From assembly GCA_019307065.1 (NCBI GenBank), contig JAFDKH010000015.1, forward strand, positions 1-46,883: 46,883 nucleotides of DNA, in the 5' to 3' direction. The stretch's first letter is position 1. Each line of letters opens with the position of its first letter. This document shows, piece by piece, positions 31,737 to 42,636 of the stretch. The stretch is from Deltaproteobacteria bacterium. Lineage in GTDB: Bacteria > Myxococcota > B64-G9. The position numbers were made by a program, and so were the translations under genes. A model generated the notes under the pieces. The model was not told the origin of the DNA and made no database searches. It saw only the letters and a list, made by a program, of their open reading frames with translations.

Positions 31737-33941
31737 TCACTCTCGCTTGAAGATCAGCCCCGCCAACGGTGGCAGGGTAAGTTCCAGACATTGGGAATGC
31801 CCATGCATTGCCTCGGGCAGGCTGTCGACCCAGCCCCCATTCCCGACATTACTTCCACCGAACAACCCTGCATCTGAATTGAGGATCTCCCGGTAGCGCC
31901 CGGGCCGCGGGGCACCGATCCGGTAGTTGTGCCTGATTGTAGGAGTCAGGTTCAATACGACTATCAGTTCTTCGCCGTCTCCCCAACGCACATACGAGAT
32001 ACAACCGCTATCGGAATCACTACAGTCAATCCAGAAAAAACCCTCCGGCTCCAGCTCACGCGCCCAAAGAGCACGCTCGCGCTGGTAAAGTCTGCCGAGC
32101 TCTTTGAAGAATTGCTGCAAACCAGCCCTTTCGAGTTCACTGGCTTCGTGCCAATCAAGGCTTTTGTCAAAACTCCACTCGCGACCCTGGCCAAATTCGG
32201 CCCCCATGAACAATAGCTTCTTGCCCGGGTGAGTAAACAGGTAAGTAAATAGTAGCCGCAGGTTGGCAAGTTTCTGCCAGTGATCGCCCGGCATTTTGTC
32301 GTATAAGGAGCCCTTTCCTTGAGCAACTTCATCATGCGACAACGGCATTACGAAGTTTTCGCTATAGGCATACATCATACTGAAAGTCAGATCGTTGTGA
32401 TGATACTTGCGGTGGATTGGATCCTTGCGAAAGAAAGAAAGCGTGTCGTTCATCCAGCCCATGTCCCATTTGAACCCGAAACCAAGGCCCCCCAAATGTG
32501 TCGGGGAGGTCACTCCCGCGAATGAAGTTGATTCTTCGGCCAGCGTGAACACGCCCGGGAAGTTGGCATAGACTTCTTTGTTGAACTCCCGTAAAAACTC
32601 AATGGCTTCAAGGTTTTCGTTGCCGCCATATTTGTTGGGCTCCCACTCATGGGCCTTGCGGCTGTAGTCGAGATAGATCATTGACGCAACTGCATCAACT
32701 CGTAAACCATCGATATGAAACTGGTCGAGCCAATAACAGGCATTCGACAGTAAGAAATTGCGAACCTCATGTCTGCCATAATTGAAAATCAACGTGCCCC
32801 AGTCTTTGTGCTCTCCTTTTCGAGGATCTTCATGCTCATATAAGGCGGTCCCGTCAAACTGCCTGAGCGAGAAGTCATCTTTTGGAAAATGGGCCGGGAC
32901 CCAGTCAAGAATGACGCCGATCCCGTTCTGGTGACAATAGTCAACCAGATAGCGAAAATCATCGGGGCTGCCGAAACGACAGGTCGGGGCAAAATAGCCG
33001 GTAACCTGGTATCCCCAAGATGGGTCATACACATACTCGGAGATCGGCATCAGTTCGATGAAATTGAATCCGTGATCTTTAACGTGGCCGACAAGGCGCT
33101 CGGCCATTTCCCGGTAACTCAGCCAACGATTGTCCTCCTGCGGAAGACGCATCCAGGAGCCCAAGTGGACCTCATAGATAGCCATCGGGCTACGCCTGAG
33201 ATCTCTATGCCGACGCAGTTTCATCCAGGCTCGGTCTGCCCATGCGAAGTCAGTCAACCCATACACCGCCGAGGCCGTCTGGGGTCGCAACTCCATGGCA
33301 AACGCAAAGGGATCACTTTTCAGACGCAGCTGCCCGGCGCTCGTCTTTATCTCGTACTTATACAGACTTCCCTGCCCAATACCGGGAACGAAGATTTCCC
33401 AGATTCCCGAAGATCCGATCTGGCGCATGGGGAACAAACGACCGTCCCAGTTATTGAAATCGCCAACGACACTTACTCTTTTGGCATTCGGCGCCCAGAC
33501 CGAAAAAGACACACCGGCCACACCATTAATCTCGCGTAAATGGGCACCCATTTTTTCGTACAACTTCAGATGGCGTCCTTCGCCCGCAAGATGCAAGTCT
33601 AAATCTCCCAGGGTTGGCAGGAAACAGTATGGATCCCGGCGAACAAAACGGGCTCCATCTTCAAAACTCATCGCAACCTGGTAATCAATCGGAAAAGACC
33701 GGCCGGGTAAAAAACAAGCAAATAATCCGTCCCCCACCTGCTGCATCGGAATCAGTTCACCGGAATGCAGCTGTAACTCAATCGAGACGGCATCTGGATG
33801 ATAGGCGCGCACAACCAGGCCGGGGGTGCCCTGCATAGTACCCTCATGGGCACCAAGTATAGCATGTGGATCGCGACAACAATCATTGTGCAGATCGCGG
33901 ACCACACCTGGATCAACACCAGTCAGAAGCGCATTGGACAT
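31737..33941 (-). CDS. glgB: 1,4-alpha-glucan branching enzyme
   Basis: 734 residues, close to the ~730 of E. coli GlgB. It makes alpha-1,6 branches in glycogen. An N1 domain (~15-115), a carbohydrate-binding CBM48 domain (~125-215, 'FSVWAPNAKRVSVVGDFN') and a GH13 barrel follow. Catalytic residues appear as the Asp in 'GLRVDAVASM' (~410) and the Glu in 'TLAEESTSF' (~460), with 'LSHDEVAQGK' holding the transition-state Asp. The C-terminal beta domain ends at 734. AGAGG lies upstream of ATG 33941. No other glycogen genes are adjacent; it sits between larC and the lipoprotein hydrolase. Confidence 0.96.
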   Translation of the reverse strand: MSNALLTGVDPGVVRDLHNDCCRDPHAILGAHEGTMQGTPGLVVRAYHPDAVSIELQLHSGELIPMQQVGDGLFACFLPGRSFPIDYQVAMSFEDGARFVRRDPYCFLPTLGDLDLHLAGEGRHLKLYEKMGAHLREINGVAGVSFSVWAPNAKRVSVVGDFNNWDGRLFPMRQIGSSGIWEIFVPGIGQGSLYKYEIKTSAGQLRLKSDPFAFAMELRPQTASAVYGLTDFAWADRAWMKLRRHRDLRRSPMAIYEVHLGSWMRLPQEDNRWLSYREMAERLVGHVKDHGFNFIELMPISEYVYDPSWGYQVTGYFAPTCRFGSPDDFRYLVDYCHQNGIGVILDWVPAHFPKDDFSLRQFDGTALYEHEDPRKGEHKDWGTLIFNYGRHEVRNFLLSNACYWLDQFHIDGLRVDAVASMIYLDYSRKAHEWEPNKYGGNENLEAIEFLREFNKEVYANFPGVFTLAEESTSFAGVTSPTHLGGLGFGFKWDMGWMNDTLSFFRKDPIHRKYHHNDLTFSMMYAYSENFVMPLSHDEVAQGKGSLYDKMPGDHWQKLANLRLLFTYLFTHPGKKLLFMGAEFGQGREWSFDKSLDWHEASELERAGLQQFFKELGRLYQRERALWARELEPEGFFWIDCSDSDSGCISYVRWGDGEELIVVLNLTPTIRHNYRIGAPRPGRYREILNSDAGLFGGSNVGNGGWVDSLPEAMHGHSQCLELTLPPLAGLIFKRE

Positions 33942-33975
33942 CAGCGAATACCTCTGAGGATCGTCATGATCGGTT

Positions 33976-35136
33976 CTAACTCTTCCAAGCCTTCATGGCT
34001 TGTAGATAAACCGTCTTCAAGGGCACTTTATTTTCCTGAGCGAGTTTTATACAATCATCATGCTCCGGGGAGGCAGTCCAAATCTCGCCGCCCTCTCCGG
34101 CAATTTTTATTCTGACAGGCCCATAGTCTGTCTGGACTGACTCTTGACGACGGCTCAGCTTGCGCCGCTCGACCTTCTGGCGGCGCAGCCCAATTGTTGT
34201 AGTCTCGATAAAAATGATACGCTCCAAAGAATCCAACCGTTTCTCGTCACACAGAACCGCCAGGGTAACAGCCGGACGCGATTTCTTCATGACCACCGGC
34301 TGTAACCAGACATCGTGAGCTCCGGCTTCAAATAAGCAGGCAATTAAATATTCGAACATCTCAGGGCTCATATCATCGATATTGGCTTCAACCAGGAATT
34401 CATCACCTTGATCGGCTGGGCTTTCACCCAAGACCACTCTAAGAACATTAGGTCGTCCCTCAAAAACCTTGCTGCCGACTCCGTATCCGATTTTGGTAAT
34501 CACCATGCTCGGCCAGGCGGTGAACTTATCAACCTGAGAAGCCAGGATTGCTGCACCGGTCGGGGTAGTCAGCTCTCCCTCGATGTCCAGCCCCCTGGTT
34601 GGTATCGATTTGAGCAGTTCAAGCGTTGCCGGGGCCGGGACCGGGATCGGTCCGTGCTGACTTTGGACTACTCCGCGTCCCAACACCGGTGGCGAAGAGG
34701 TGATCTGATCGGGGCAGAATTGATCAATTGCCAGAGCACAACCAACGATATCGGCAATCGAGTCGACCGCTCCAACTTCGTGAAAAACTATGTCTTCAGG
34801 ATCCGTCTCATGCACCAGCGCTTCCGCTTCGGCTAACTTTTTAAAAATTCCTTCGGCTCTTTCGCGAGCGCTGGCCGGCAAACCAGCTTTTTTTATCAGC
34901 CCGCGAATATCTTGCCAGGAACGATGCGGGTAGTCTTTTCGTTCTTGCTTAACAATGAACTGAATCGCACCAATTCCATGTGCTTGGGCTGCCGCTTTTG
35001 AAACACCTACACCCTGAAGCTGCATTGCCTGCAAAGCTTCCACCAGAGGATCGAGCCCTGCTCCCAAATGTAACAGGGCCCCCATGGCCATGTCTCCGGC
35101 AATCCCGGAAATATTATCGAAATGTAAAATCTTCAT
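33976..35136 (-). CDS. larC: Nickel-pincer cofactor biosynthesis protein LarC (single frame)
   Basis: 386 residues. LarC inserts nickel into the pyridinium dithiocarboxylate nucleotide used by LarA-type racemases. The family start '[12 protein letters not shown]' and the motif '[18 protein letters not shown]' (~114) are clear, as is '[17 protein letters not shown]' (~265), with the C-terminal part '[13 protein letters not shown]' (~335). In Lactobacillus larC is made by a programmed frameshift of two frames; here it is one frame. It overlaps larB by ATGA. larE and larA are not seen in the window. Confidence 0.93.
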   Translation of the reverse strand: MKILHFDNISGIAGDMAMGALLHLGAGLDPLVEALQAMQLQGVGVSKAAAQAHGIGAIQFIVKQERKDYPHRSWQDIRGLIKKAGLPASARERAEGIFKKLAEAEALVHETDPEDIVFHEVGAVDSIADIVGCALAIDQFCPDQITSSPPVLGRGVVQSQHGPIPVPAPATLELLKSIPTRGLDIEGELTTPTGAAILASQVDKFTAWPSMVITKIGYGVGSKVFEGRPNVLRVVLGESPADQGDEFLVEANIDDMSPEMFEYLIACLFEAGAHDVWLQPVVMKKSRPAVTLAVLCDEKRLDSLERIIFIETTTIGLRRQKVERRKLSRRQESVQTDYGPVRIKIAGEGGEIWTASPEHDDCIKLAQENKVPLKTVYLQAMKAWKS

Positions 35137-35900
35137 GATTTACTTTTTTCGTGTCGCCGGTTGATTAAGGCAGCAGCATACCCGGCCCCAAAGCCATTGT
35201 CGATATTGACAACGGTCACTCCGGCAGAACAACTGTTGAGCATCCCCAGCAATGCCGCCAGCCCGCCAAAGCTGGCGCCATAGCCTACACTGGTCGGAAC
35301 TGCAATGATCGGCCGGTCGACAAGCCCTCCGACCACAGAGGGCAAAGCCCCCTCCATTCCGGCAACCACAATCAGCACTTCAGCTCGCTCTAAAGTTTTT
35401 TGGTCACTCAATATACGATGAATCCCGGCTACTCCGGCATCAAAAATTCGATCAACTCGATTCCCCATTATCCAGGCCGTCAGGGCAGCTTCCTCGGCCA
35501 CGGGTATGTCCGAGGTGCCGGCGGAGACAACCAGGATCTCACCGCGCCCGCGATCTGCCGGTGTCTCGATGACTAGATGAAAGCAACGAGCGTCGCGATT
35601 GTGTTTTCCTTCGGGAAATCGCAACAGTAAAGCACTGCCGACATCTTCCAAAACGCGAGTAACCAAGAGCGGCCCGCCGTGCGCGACTATTCGCTCTGCA
35701 ATGGCCAGAGTTTGCTCACATGTTTTACCTTGTCCAAAAATAACCTCTGGAAAGCCACTGCGTAGTGCGCGGTGTCCGTCCACCCGGGCAAACCCAATAT
35801 CCTCAAAAGGTAAATGCCGTAGGCGCCCCAAAGCCTCGTCAACGTCAATATCGCCGCGAGAAACTTCCTCCAGCATCTTGCGCACGGCATCACTGTTCAT
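35133..35900 (-). CDS. larB: Pyridinium-3,5-biscarboxylic acid mononucleotide synthase LarB
   Basis: 255 residues from ATG 35900, with GGGAG 7 nt upstream; it overlaps the cheA stop by 11 bp. LarB carboxylates and hydrolyses nicotinic acid adenine dinucleotide, the first step of nickel-pincer cofactor synthesis. The PurE-like core is recognisable: '[15 protein letters not shown]' (~130) and '[18 protein letters not shown]' (~185), then '[12 protein letters not shown]' (~210) and '[12 protein letters not shown]' at the end. The gene is followed at once by larC. Confidence 0.94.
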   Translation of the reverse strand: MNSDAVRKMLEEVSRGDIDVDEALGRLRHLPFEDIGFARVDGHRALRSGFPEVIFGQGKTCEQTLAIAERIVAHGGPLLVTRVLEDVGSALLLRFPEGKHNRDARCFHLVIETPADRGRGEILVVSAGTSDIPVAEEAALTAWIMGNRVDRIFDAGVAGIHRILSDQKTLERAEVLIVVAGMEGALPSVVGGLVDRPIIAVPTSVGYGASFGGLAALLGMLNSCSAGVTVVNIDNGFGAGYAAALINRRHEKSKS

Positions 35901-37896
35901 CTGTGGTCTCCCACAAGCTCGACGGCACCCGGCCAATCAGCTCATCAACATCCAAGACCAGGACGGGCTGACCATCCCCGAGCACCGCTGAACCCCCAAA
36001 AGGTCCGAGGCTTTTCAGCATCGAGCCAACTCCCTTGAGAACTACTTCACGGTGCCCAGAGACATGCTTGACCCCCAAAGCAAGCAAGGCTCGATCTTCG
36101 ACCCCCACCACTACGGTTTCTAAGACGCCTTCGGGCAGGCAGCTAGGTAGCTGGTCGGCCGCCTGAACGTAGCGGCCTTCAATCAGACCCTGTAGATCGA
36201 CCAGGGGAATTTTCTTTTCGCCAAATAAATACATCATTCCCTGACCATTTTTCGAGACTTGCTCGGTCTTTAAAGTCAGGGCCCTGTGGACTCTCGCGGC
36301 CGGAAGTGCCAACAAACAATCTTTGAGCTCCACCAGTAACACCTGGAGAATGGCCAAGGTCAACGGCATATCCAAAATGAAAGTAGTTCCTTGCCCCGGT
36401 GTAGACTCTACCGCTACTCGTCCGCCCAAATCGCCGAGCGCTTTTCTGACAACATCCAGACCGACACCGCGACCGGATATCTCCGACACACCTGTTCGCG
36501 TTGAAAAGCCCGGGCGGAAAATAAGGTCGAAGACATCGCCCGGAGACAACACATCCATCTCAGAAATACGGATCTTCATCTGCTTAGCTTTTACGAGCAC
36601 CTTCTGCGGATCGATCCCTTGACCATCGTCCGAAAGAGTCAAAATAACTCGATCCGAACTTCGTTGTACCGTCAGGCTAATCTTTCCCTGGGGATCTTTT
36701 CCGGCAGCAACCCGCTCTTCGGGAGTCTCGATGCCATGGTCTACAGAGTTGCGCAATAGATGTAAGACCGGTGTATCCAGAGCCTCGACAAGTGCCCGAT
36801 CAAGCTCTACATTCTCGCCCTGAATATCAAAGCGAATTTGCTTGCCGCGGCTGTTGGCAATGTCTCGGCAGACCCGGGGTAACCGTTGAGTCAGAAGGGA
36901 AATCGGAACCATTCTGACTTCCATTACACGGTCATGCAGCCGGTGCACGACTTTACCAAACTTTCTGACCCCCTCACGCATCGCCGCCACATCGAGACGC
37001 TCTGAAAGATCTTCGAAAAACGAACGTAATGTAATTAGTTCGCCGACCGAATCCACGAAGAAGTCGAGCAGCTCTGTATTCACTCGAACAGTCGTCGCCC
37101 TGGTCCTGGATGGAAGTTCTTCAGCTTGAACTTCGATGGTTTGTGCTTTTTGCGAATCGTCTGCCATTTGATCGGCCTGCTGCCCGACCGGCCTGATGTC
37201 GATGTGTTCCAGGTCAACTAAAGTACCAGCCATTCTCTTGAGTTCGGTAAGCGCTCTTCTTGTTTGAATACAGAATCGAATCGAGCGACCCGAAAATTGA
37301 CCTGCCCGCAAATTCGCCAGGCTGGGTTCTGACTCTACTATCTGGCCAAATTCGGCCAGTCGTTTGTACACCAAAAAGGCCCGAACCGCCGGCGTGCTGC
37401 TATCTTTCGAGATTGTCGCTTCAACCACAAAGGAATTCGATAAGTCGTCTTGCAACTCTGGCGGCTCTGAGCTTAGATCTTCAATCTCAACAGGCTGACT
37501 GATATTTTCCTTTTTCTTGTTGCGGACTAGCTGGTCAACTGCCGTCATTAATTCCTGGGGGGCCGGATCCAAGGGGCGGTTGTCTGCAATTGCTTTCAGT
37601 TGCTTGCGTAATTCATCCGTTCCGTTCAGCAGCAAATCCACTTCTTGTTTAGTCAAGGCCGGGCCATGATCTCGGTGAAAAGACATCAGATCTTCCAGGC
37701 GATGCGCCAGGTGAGCCATCTCTTCGTAGCCCATGGAGCTGGCCATGCCCTTGATCGAATGGAGGTGCCTGAACACTTCATTGATGCTTTCAGTATTTTC
37801 TGGCTGCTGGTCGAGCTGCAGCAACTCCCTTTCCAGGGAATCCAGGTGATCCGACGTGTCGCTCATGAAGAGCGATTTGTATTTTGACATATCCAT
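35890..37896 (-). CDS. cheA: Chemosensory histidine kinase CheA
   Basis: 668 residues. P1 (Hpt) domain ~1-130 has the phosphorylated His46 in '[15 protein letters not shown]'. A linker region of ~160-260 lacks an obvious CheY-binding P2 of the usual kind. The P3 dimerisation domain (~268-340, '[20 protein letters not shown]'), the P4 kinase domain with N box '[16 protein letters not shown]', G1 'SDDGQGID' and '[10 protein letters not shown]', and the P5 CheW-like domain (~510-668) follow. It receives signals from the MCP via CheW and phosphorylates CheY. ATG 37896 or 37890 is possible. It is 28 bp after cheY. CheR and CheB are absent from the cluster. Confidence 0.93.
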   Translation of the reverse strand: MDMSKYKSLFMSDTSDHLDSLERELLQLDQQPENTESINEVFRHLHSIKGMASSMGYEEMAHLAHRLEDLMSFHRDHGPALTKQEVDLLLNGTDELRKQLKAIADNRPLDPAPQELMTAVDQLVRNKKKENISQPVEIEDLSSEPPELQDDLSNSFVVEATISKDSSTPAVRAFLVYKRLAEFGQIVESEPSLANLRAGQFSGRSIRFCIQTRRALTELKRMAGTLVDLEHIDIRPVGQQADQMADDSQKAQTIEVQAEELPSRTRATTVRVNTELLDFFVDSVGELITLRSFFEDLSERLDVAAMREGVRKFGKVVHRLHDRVMEVRMVPISLLTQRLPRVCRDIANSRGKQIRFDIQGENVELDRALVEALDTPVLHLLRNSVDHGIETPEERVAAGKDPQGKISLTVQRSSDRVILTLSDDGQGIDPQKVLVKAKQMKIRISEMDVLSPGDVFDLIFRPGFSTRTGVSEISGRGVGLDVVRKALGDLGGRVAVESTPGQGTTFILDMPLTLAILQVLLVELKDCLLALPAARVHRALTLKTEQVSKNGQGMMYLFGEKKIPLVDLQGLIEGRYVQAADQLPSCLPEGVLETVVVGVEDRALLALGVKHVSGHREVVLKGVGSMLKSLGPFGGSAVLGDGQPVLVLDVDELIGRVPSSLWETTDEQ

Positions 37897-37924
37897 CGGC
37901 GAACCGGCCAGATGGGAGAGAAGA

Positions 37925-38296
37925 TCAACGGCGAGCGGCCATGGCCTTCTTGACGACCTGAGTTACATTTTCGGCCTTGAAAGGCTTAACGATAAAATCC
38001 GTTGCGCCGGCCTCAATTGCCTCCATCACCAAAGACTCCTGACCCAGGGCACTACAAACAATGATGGTTGCATTTGGGTCATCTTTGACAATTTCCCGTG
38101 TGGCTTCTATGCCGTTTTTAAAAGGCATTACGATGTCCATCGTGGTTATTTCAGGCTTGATGTCCTTGTACTTCTCAACTGCCTCCACTCCATTTGCGGC
38201 TTCTCCGCCTATCTCAAAGCCGTCGGAGATAAAAATTTCTTTGAGGGTATTTCTCATAAATACTGCATCATCCACAATGAGAACGCGGCTTGCCAT
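37925..38296 (-). CDS. cheY: CheY-like single-domain response regulator
   Basis: 123 residues from ATG 38296, with AGGAGG 5 nt upstream; the longer frame to 38416 overlaps cheW and is rejected. Receiver core with acidic pair 'LIVDDAVFMR', acceptor Asp in 'TTMDIVMPFKNG', Thr/Ser region 'IIVCSALG' and Lys in 'FIVKPF'. It matches the CheY subset that controls flagella or pili in Firmicutes/Spirochaetes. Phosphorylated by the CheA encoded next, it would act on a motility or other output not seen here. Confidence 0.93.
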   Translation of the reverse strand: MASRVLIVDDAVFMRNTLKEIFISDGFEIGGEAANGVEAVEKYKDIKPEITTMDIVMPFKNGIEATREIVKDDPNATIIVCSALGQESLVMEAIEAGATDFIVKPFKAENVTQVVKKAMAARR

Positions 38297-38333
38297 TGTT
38301 GCCTCCTGGGCGCCTGAACCTTTTAGGTACTTA

Positions 38334-38828
38334 CTACGCCCTAGGCACTCCGTCAACTTGTCTGGTGTGTTGCGCCAGGAGTTGCCGGATTGTCTTGTCG
38401 AGCGCGGCTGAATCAAATTGCTCTAATAAACTCCCGCGATACCAAGCTCTTGAATATCCCGTTTGTTCACAATTGGTTACTACCTCCTGCTTGACCATGT
38501 CGAGTGACTCGATTTGGTCGACCGCCAGCCCAATCAAATCCTGGTTGGTTTTAGCCAGGATCACATGCTTAGGATTGTCTGCGCCGCTGACTTTGGCCAG
38601 AAAACTCATTCTAACGACTGGAACGACATGACCATGGTGGTTAATAATCCCGAGCATCCATCTCGGTGCGCCCGGCACAGAAACTAAAACAGCAGGGAGC
38701 TCCAACACTTCTTTGACCAATTCCAACGGCAGGCCGAACCGCTCGTCACCGATACGGACAATCAGGGTCCGACCGGAGATCAATTGTTCAGATGCCTCAT
38801 TTTCGTTCTGGATCGGTTCTTGATTCAC
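38334..38828 (-). CDS. cheW: CheW-like adaptor
   Basis: 164 residues. A CheW domain (~20-160; '[20 protein letters not shown]', '[15 protein letters not shown]') links MCP to CheA. Start: GTG 38828 with GGAGA 5-6 nt upstream; an ATG at 38864 lies deeper in the MCP gene and has a poor site. It overlaps the MCP end by 32 bp. Confidence 0.88.
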   Translation of the reverse strand: MNQEPIQNENEASEQLISGRTLIVRIGDERFGLPLELVKEVLELPAVLVSVPGAPRWMLGIINHHGHVVPVVRMSFLAKVSGADNPKHVILAKTNQDLIGLAVDQIESLDMVKQEVVTNCEQTGYSRAWYRGSLLEQFDSAALDKTIRQLLAQHTRQVDGVPRA

Positions 38829-40086
38829 GCGATTCTCCAAGTTTGAACTTCTGAACCTGGGCATCCATTGTTCCGGCCAAATCTACTATCTCGGCGGCCA
38901 GCTTGGTCACACCTAGCAGTGAGTTGCTCTGAGTTTCGACTGCCCGCGAAACCGCATCTGTCGAAGATGCGTTTTTCTGAGATACCTGCGAAATATTCTT
39001 TATTGCCTTAACCGTCTGTTCGGCCCCGGCGATTTGCTCCTTGGCTAATCGACTGATTATCTGAACTCGGTCGGAACCGCTAGTTACTGCAGCCACGATG
39101 TTCTTTAGTGCATCAATGATCGAAGGCAGTTGATCGCGGCCTTCAGATAAATGAACCGAGCTCTCCTTGACCGCCTTGACCGCTTCTACGCTGTCGCTGA
39201 CTACTTCGTCGACTATCTGTGTAATCCGATCAGCCGAACGGGAAGTATTCTCTGCCAATTGGCGAATTTCTTCGGCAACTACTGCAAAACCGCGACCGGC
39301 ATCTCCCGCTCGGGCAGCTTCAATAGTGGCATTGATCGCCAACAAGTGAGTTTGCTGGGCAACTTCGGTGATTACCTTGACAATTTTCCCGATCTCTTTG
39401 GTTTGCTCCCCGAAGTCAGCCACTCTTTTTGAATACTTTTCAATCCCCTCAAAAACGCCGCGCATTTTTTCGACGGCCTCATCAGCCATTTTATGACCGG
39501 CCTGGGCAACTACGCTGGCTTCGGTTGACGATCGAGCCGCATCCTCGGCGGAAAGCGAGGTTCGCTCAATGCTCCGCGCCATTTCGGTAATCAGTGCAGA
39601 AGTTTTATCCACAAGTTCCGTTTGCAGCTCGGCACCTTGAGAAATTGCATCCATCGACTGCGAAATTTCACCGACCGAAACGGTTATTCTTTTTGCCAAA
39701 TCCGTCAGTGACAGAGATGATGAGTTTACGCTGCTCGATGTCGACTCAACAGTTCGCAACATAAGAGTAAAATTCGCCCTGATTTCTTCGAACAGTTTTT
39801 CGAGAGCATCGATTTCATCCGGCCAGCTGGCATTCGCTCGAAATTGAACATGGCCAGAGAGATCGCCCGCCCCGACCCGGGCCGCCGAACTCAACAGTCT
39901 TGTGAGGCGACGGCCGTGCAGGTAGGCCCAAGTCCAGGCAACCATTACCGACACGAATGCTGCTACAACTATTGCCAGCGACTGAAACCTGTCCGACAAG
40001 CCCCCATATTGCCAAATGAAAAAAGCCGCCATGGGCGCCGCCATAACCAGCAATATCCCGATGACATTCTTGTATAGCAACTTCAT
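38797..40086 (-). CDS. Methyl-accepting chemotaxis protein without periplasmic sensor
   Basis: 429 residues from ATG 40086; the longer frame starts at TTG 40119 and is less likely. Two adjacent TM segments (~6-26 and ~33-58) leave almost no periplasmic domain, so sensing is probably membrane-based or cytoplasmic. A HAMP-like segment follows (~60-115). The long antiparallel coiled coil ends in the highly conserved signalling tip '[32 protein letters not shown]' core (~255). It should form arrays with CheW/CheA. Methylation enzymes are not encoded nearby. Confidence 0.9.
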   Translation of the reverse strand: MKLLYKNVIGILLVMAAPMAAFFIWQYGGLSDRFQSLAIVVAAFVSVMVAWTWAYLHGRRLTRLLSSAARVGAGDLSGHVQFRANASWPDEIDALEKLFEEIRANFTLMLRTVESTSSSVNSSSLSLTDLAKRITVSVGEISQSMDAISQGAELQTELVDKTSALITEMARSIERTSLSAEDAARSSTEASVVAQAGHKMADEAVEKMRGVFEGIEKYSKRVADFGEQTKEIGKIVKVITEVAQQTHLLAINATIEAARAGDAGRGFAVVAEEIRQLAENTSRSADRITQIVDEVVSDSVEAVKAVKESSVHLSEGRDQLPSIIDALKNIVAAVTSGSDRVQIISRLAKEQIAGAEQTVKAIKNISQVSQKNASSTDAVSRAVETQSNSLLGVTKLAAEIVDLAGTMDAQVQKFKLGESRESRTDPERK

Positions 40087-40143
40087 CCTGTAAGTCCTTG
40101 CTTCAGACTCCACCGACAAATATCAGTCTAAATAACCAGCGGT

Positions 40144-40509
40144 CTAACCCTTGATAATCGAATTGACTACACGCATCAATTGGTTGGCGGTAAATGGCTT
40201 TGACAGAAAAACAGTCCCCCCGGATCTAAACCCTTCACGCATTGAGTCGGCATCATCCTTGGCTGTCACAAAGACGACCGGCATGTTTTTGCATTCGAGT
40301 TCACGGCGAAAAAAGCGGCTGACCTCGAAACCGTCGATTCCGGGCATCATGATATCTAACAGAACAAGGTCGAATTCTTCTGTCTTGATGGCCTCAATGG
40401 CCGCTTTGCCATTCGAGGCCGTAATGACTTGGTAACCTTCTCTTTTTAGAATCTTCTCCTCAAGAACGCGAATATCCGGATCGTCATCCACGACTAATAT
40501 GCGTTTCAT
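40144..40509 (-). CDS. CheY-like single-domain response regulator
   Basis: 121 residues from ATG 40509 (AGAGGA 8 nt upstream). Receiver only: 'ILVVDDDPDIR', acceptor Asp in 'LVLLDIMMPGIDG', 'VVFVTAKDD', and Lys in 'FLSKPF'. No output domain, so it passes a phosphate to a partner or binds a target. It follows the PocR-domain kinase by 16 bp, so it is that kinase's likely partner. Confidence 0.92.
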   Translation of the reverse strand: MKRILVVDDDPDIRVLEEKILKREGYQVITASNGKAAIEAIKTEEFDLVLLDIMMPGIDGFEVSRFFRRELECKNMPVVFVTAKDDADSMREGFRSGGTVFLSKPFTANQLMRVVNSIIKG

Positions 40510-40525
40510 CTCGTAATTCCTCTCG

Positions 40526-41941
40526 TTAGGCTTCCCGCGCAATTGGCAGTAAAACGGTGAAAGTACTTCCCTGGTGGTGCTCGCTTTCCACTTCGATACG
40601 TCCTTCATGTGCATCTATCAAACTGCGGGCAATTGCCAGTCCCAGTCCGGTTCCTCCGTATTCACGAGTTGAAGAACCATCTACTTGATAGAATGAATCA
40701 AAAATACGATTTATTTTGTCCTGAGGTATTCCCAGACCAGTGTCGGCTATCTTAATGCTTATAAAATCTTCGGATTGAGGTGACAGCGCAGCCGGCAGAT
40801 CGGCTTCTTTGCTCTCGGCAACATCACGGGTACAGGCGCCCACGTCCACGGAAACCTTGCCATTCTCTTGGTTGAATTTGACAGCGTTGCCGATAAGGTT
40901 GACCAGGACTTGCCGAATTTTATCTCCGTCGACTTCGATGCACGGAATTGTACCGCCAGTCGTAAATTCGATTCCGACCGTTGCCTTGCGGGCGATCGGC
41001 ATAACCGTCGTAACTGCTGAGCGAGCTATTTCCACAATGTTGGTCGGGCCGGTATTGAGCCGCAGGCTGCCCAATTCGATCTTTGAGAAATCCAGGATTC
41101 CGGTTATCAAGCCGAGCAACTGCTCTCCCTTTTCCATAATTGTACTCAGGTATTCGACTTGCTCATCCGACAGCGGACCGGCCAACCCCTCTAAAAGCAT
41201 TTCGCTGTAACCGATCACAGACGTCAAAGGTGTCCGCAGTTCATGCGAGACGGTGGCCAGAAAGTTGCTCTTAAGTCGATCGAGCTCTCTCAGCCGTTCA
41301 AATGACTCCTGAAGGGCCTGGTTTTTTGCTTGAAGCTCGGTATAGGAGGCCGTGACAGCCTCGACATGCATTCGCGAAATAAGGGCATGCTTGTAACCAA
41401 CGTGCATCATAACATCAATCATTTGCGCTAGATGACGGACCACCCTGCGAACAACATCATCCTGGACCTTGCGGACTGTCCCGAGTAAACGAGTGGAAAT
41501 CTCGGGCTTGAATTTCTCTCCCAACCCTGAAAGATCCGGTGGTTCAATATCGGCCGGCAAGTAGGGGCCGTATACTATTTTGCCAATGATGGTGCCTTCG
41601 TGGGTGATCGGGGAGATAAGGTAGCGCAATCCCGAAAAACAGTTGTGATATTCTGGTTTGGCCTCGGCAAATTCAATGTCACGGATCTTCGATACACCAC
41701 GCGTACAGCGAGACTTGCCTTCTGAATGACTGAACAGGTAGGCACAGAAGTCAGCCCCAACCCCTATGACGTCTACCAACATCTCCCGTGAAGTATCGAA
41801 TATCTTGAACCCAATCTTGAACAGGCTGGCATAGCTATCGCAGACATCCCTGAAAGATTCCAGATCGAGTAACTCGCCAAGTGAAAAACTCCGCTGGAGA
41901 ACCGAGCCGCTTGACGAACTAGCTGCGGATGTTGGATTCAT
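40526..41941 (-). CDS. Histidine kinase with PocR sensory domain
   Basis: 471 residues. The N-terminal ~20-180 matches a PocR domain ('YASLFKIGFKIFDTSREMLV', 'SRCTRGV', 'YHNCFSGLRYLISPI'), which in other proteins binds small organic ligands such as diols, with several conserved Cys. No TM segment is seen. The DHp domain has His in 'TVSHELRTPLTS' (~225). HATPase: 'NLIGNAVKFNQENG', 'DTGLGIP', 'GTGLGLAIA'. The start overlaps the mglA stop as ATGA, with AGGAG 7 nt upstream. Partner: the receiver-only protein encoded 16 bp downstream. Confidence 0.92.
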   Translation of the reverse strand: MNPTSAASSSSGSVLQRSFSLGELLDLESFRDVCDSYASLFKIGFKIFDTSREMLVDVIGVGADFCAYLFSHSEGKSRCTRGVSKIRDIEFAEAKPEYHNCFSGLRYLISPITHEGTIIGKIVYGPYLPADIEPPDLSGLGEKFKPEISTRLLGTVRKVQDDVVRRVVRHLAQMIDVMMHVGYKHALISRMHVEAVTASYTELQAKNQALQESFERLRELDRLKSNFLATVSHELRTPLTSVIGYSEMLLEGLAGPLSDEQVEYLSTIMEKGEQLLGLITGILDFSKIELGSLRLNTGPTNIVEIARSAVTTVMPIARKATVGIEFTTGGTIPCIEVDGDKIRQVLVNLIGNAVKFNQENGKVSVDVGACTRDVAESKEADLPAALSPQSEDFISIKIADTGLGIPQDKINRIFDSFYQVDGSSTREYGGTGLGLAIARSLIDAHEGRIEVESEHHQGSTFTVLLPIAREA

Positions 41942-42636
41942 CTGGCTTCTCCTTTTTCTTTTTGCGGTGTATTCGGTATTGCCTTGACCGAACTCTTGAG
42001 AACATTGTTGATAAATTGTTCTTCAGTGATTTTCAATTTGTCCTCTAAGCCGTATTTACGGGTCAGTGATTTCCAGGTAAGCCGAAGAATTCCCTCGAGG
42101 GTTTCCATTACTCCTTTGCCTTGAATTGCTGTCGCCTTGAATACTGGTTCACTCCCTTTCTGGGCTACTTCTTCGATCTCTTCGTCTGACCTTATTTCGG
42201 GCAAGTCGCGTTTATTGAACTGAATTACCAAAGGAACTTCTTTAGCATCAATACCGTTTAGCTTGAGATTCGCAACCATGCCTCGCCAGGATTCATTGTT
42301 GGCCTTTCCCAAGTGCTTCTGGGAATCTGCTATGAACGCAACCCCGTCCGCCCCCTGTAAAATTATCCGGCGGGTTGAATTGTGCATCACCTGTCCAGGG
42401 GCGGTAAAGAGCTTGACCTTAACCGTGAAGCCCGATTTCGTTTTGAAGTAGACCGGCATGAGATCGAAAAAAAGTGTACGATCATCGGAGGTATCCAGAA
42501 TCATGAGCCGACCACGTACATTTGGATCCAGCATGTGGTGAACGACTTGCAGATTGGTCGTTTTTCCCGAAAGTGCCGGACCGTAATAAACGATTTTAAG
42601 CGTAATCTCACGCTGGTCGAGGTTGATCTGAACCAT
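41938..42636 (-). CDS. MglA-family small Ras-like GTPase
   Basis: 232 residues. G1 P-loop 'GPALSGKTTN', a PGQ-type G3 ('TAPGQ', typical for MglA) and G4 'NKRD' are present. In Myxococcus, MglA sets cell polarity for gliding and pili; in other phyla the role is less clear. It lies directly after lon (stop TAG abuts the ATG) and overlaps the PocR kinase. The cognate GTPase activator MglB (roadblock domain) is not encoded nearby. Confidence 0.92.
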   Translation of the reverse strand: MVQINLDQREITLKIVYYGPALSGKTTNLQVVHHMLDPNVRGRLMILDTSDDRTLFFDLMPVYFKTKSGFTVKVKLFTAPGQVMHNSTRRIILQGADGVAFIADSQKHLGKANNESWRGMVANLKLNGIDAKEVPLVIQFNKRDLPEIRSDEEIEEVAQKGSEPVFKATAIQGKGVMETLEGILRLTWKSLTRKYGLEDKLKITEEQFINNVLKSSVKAIPNTPQKEKGEAR

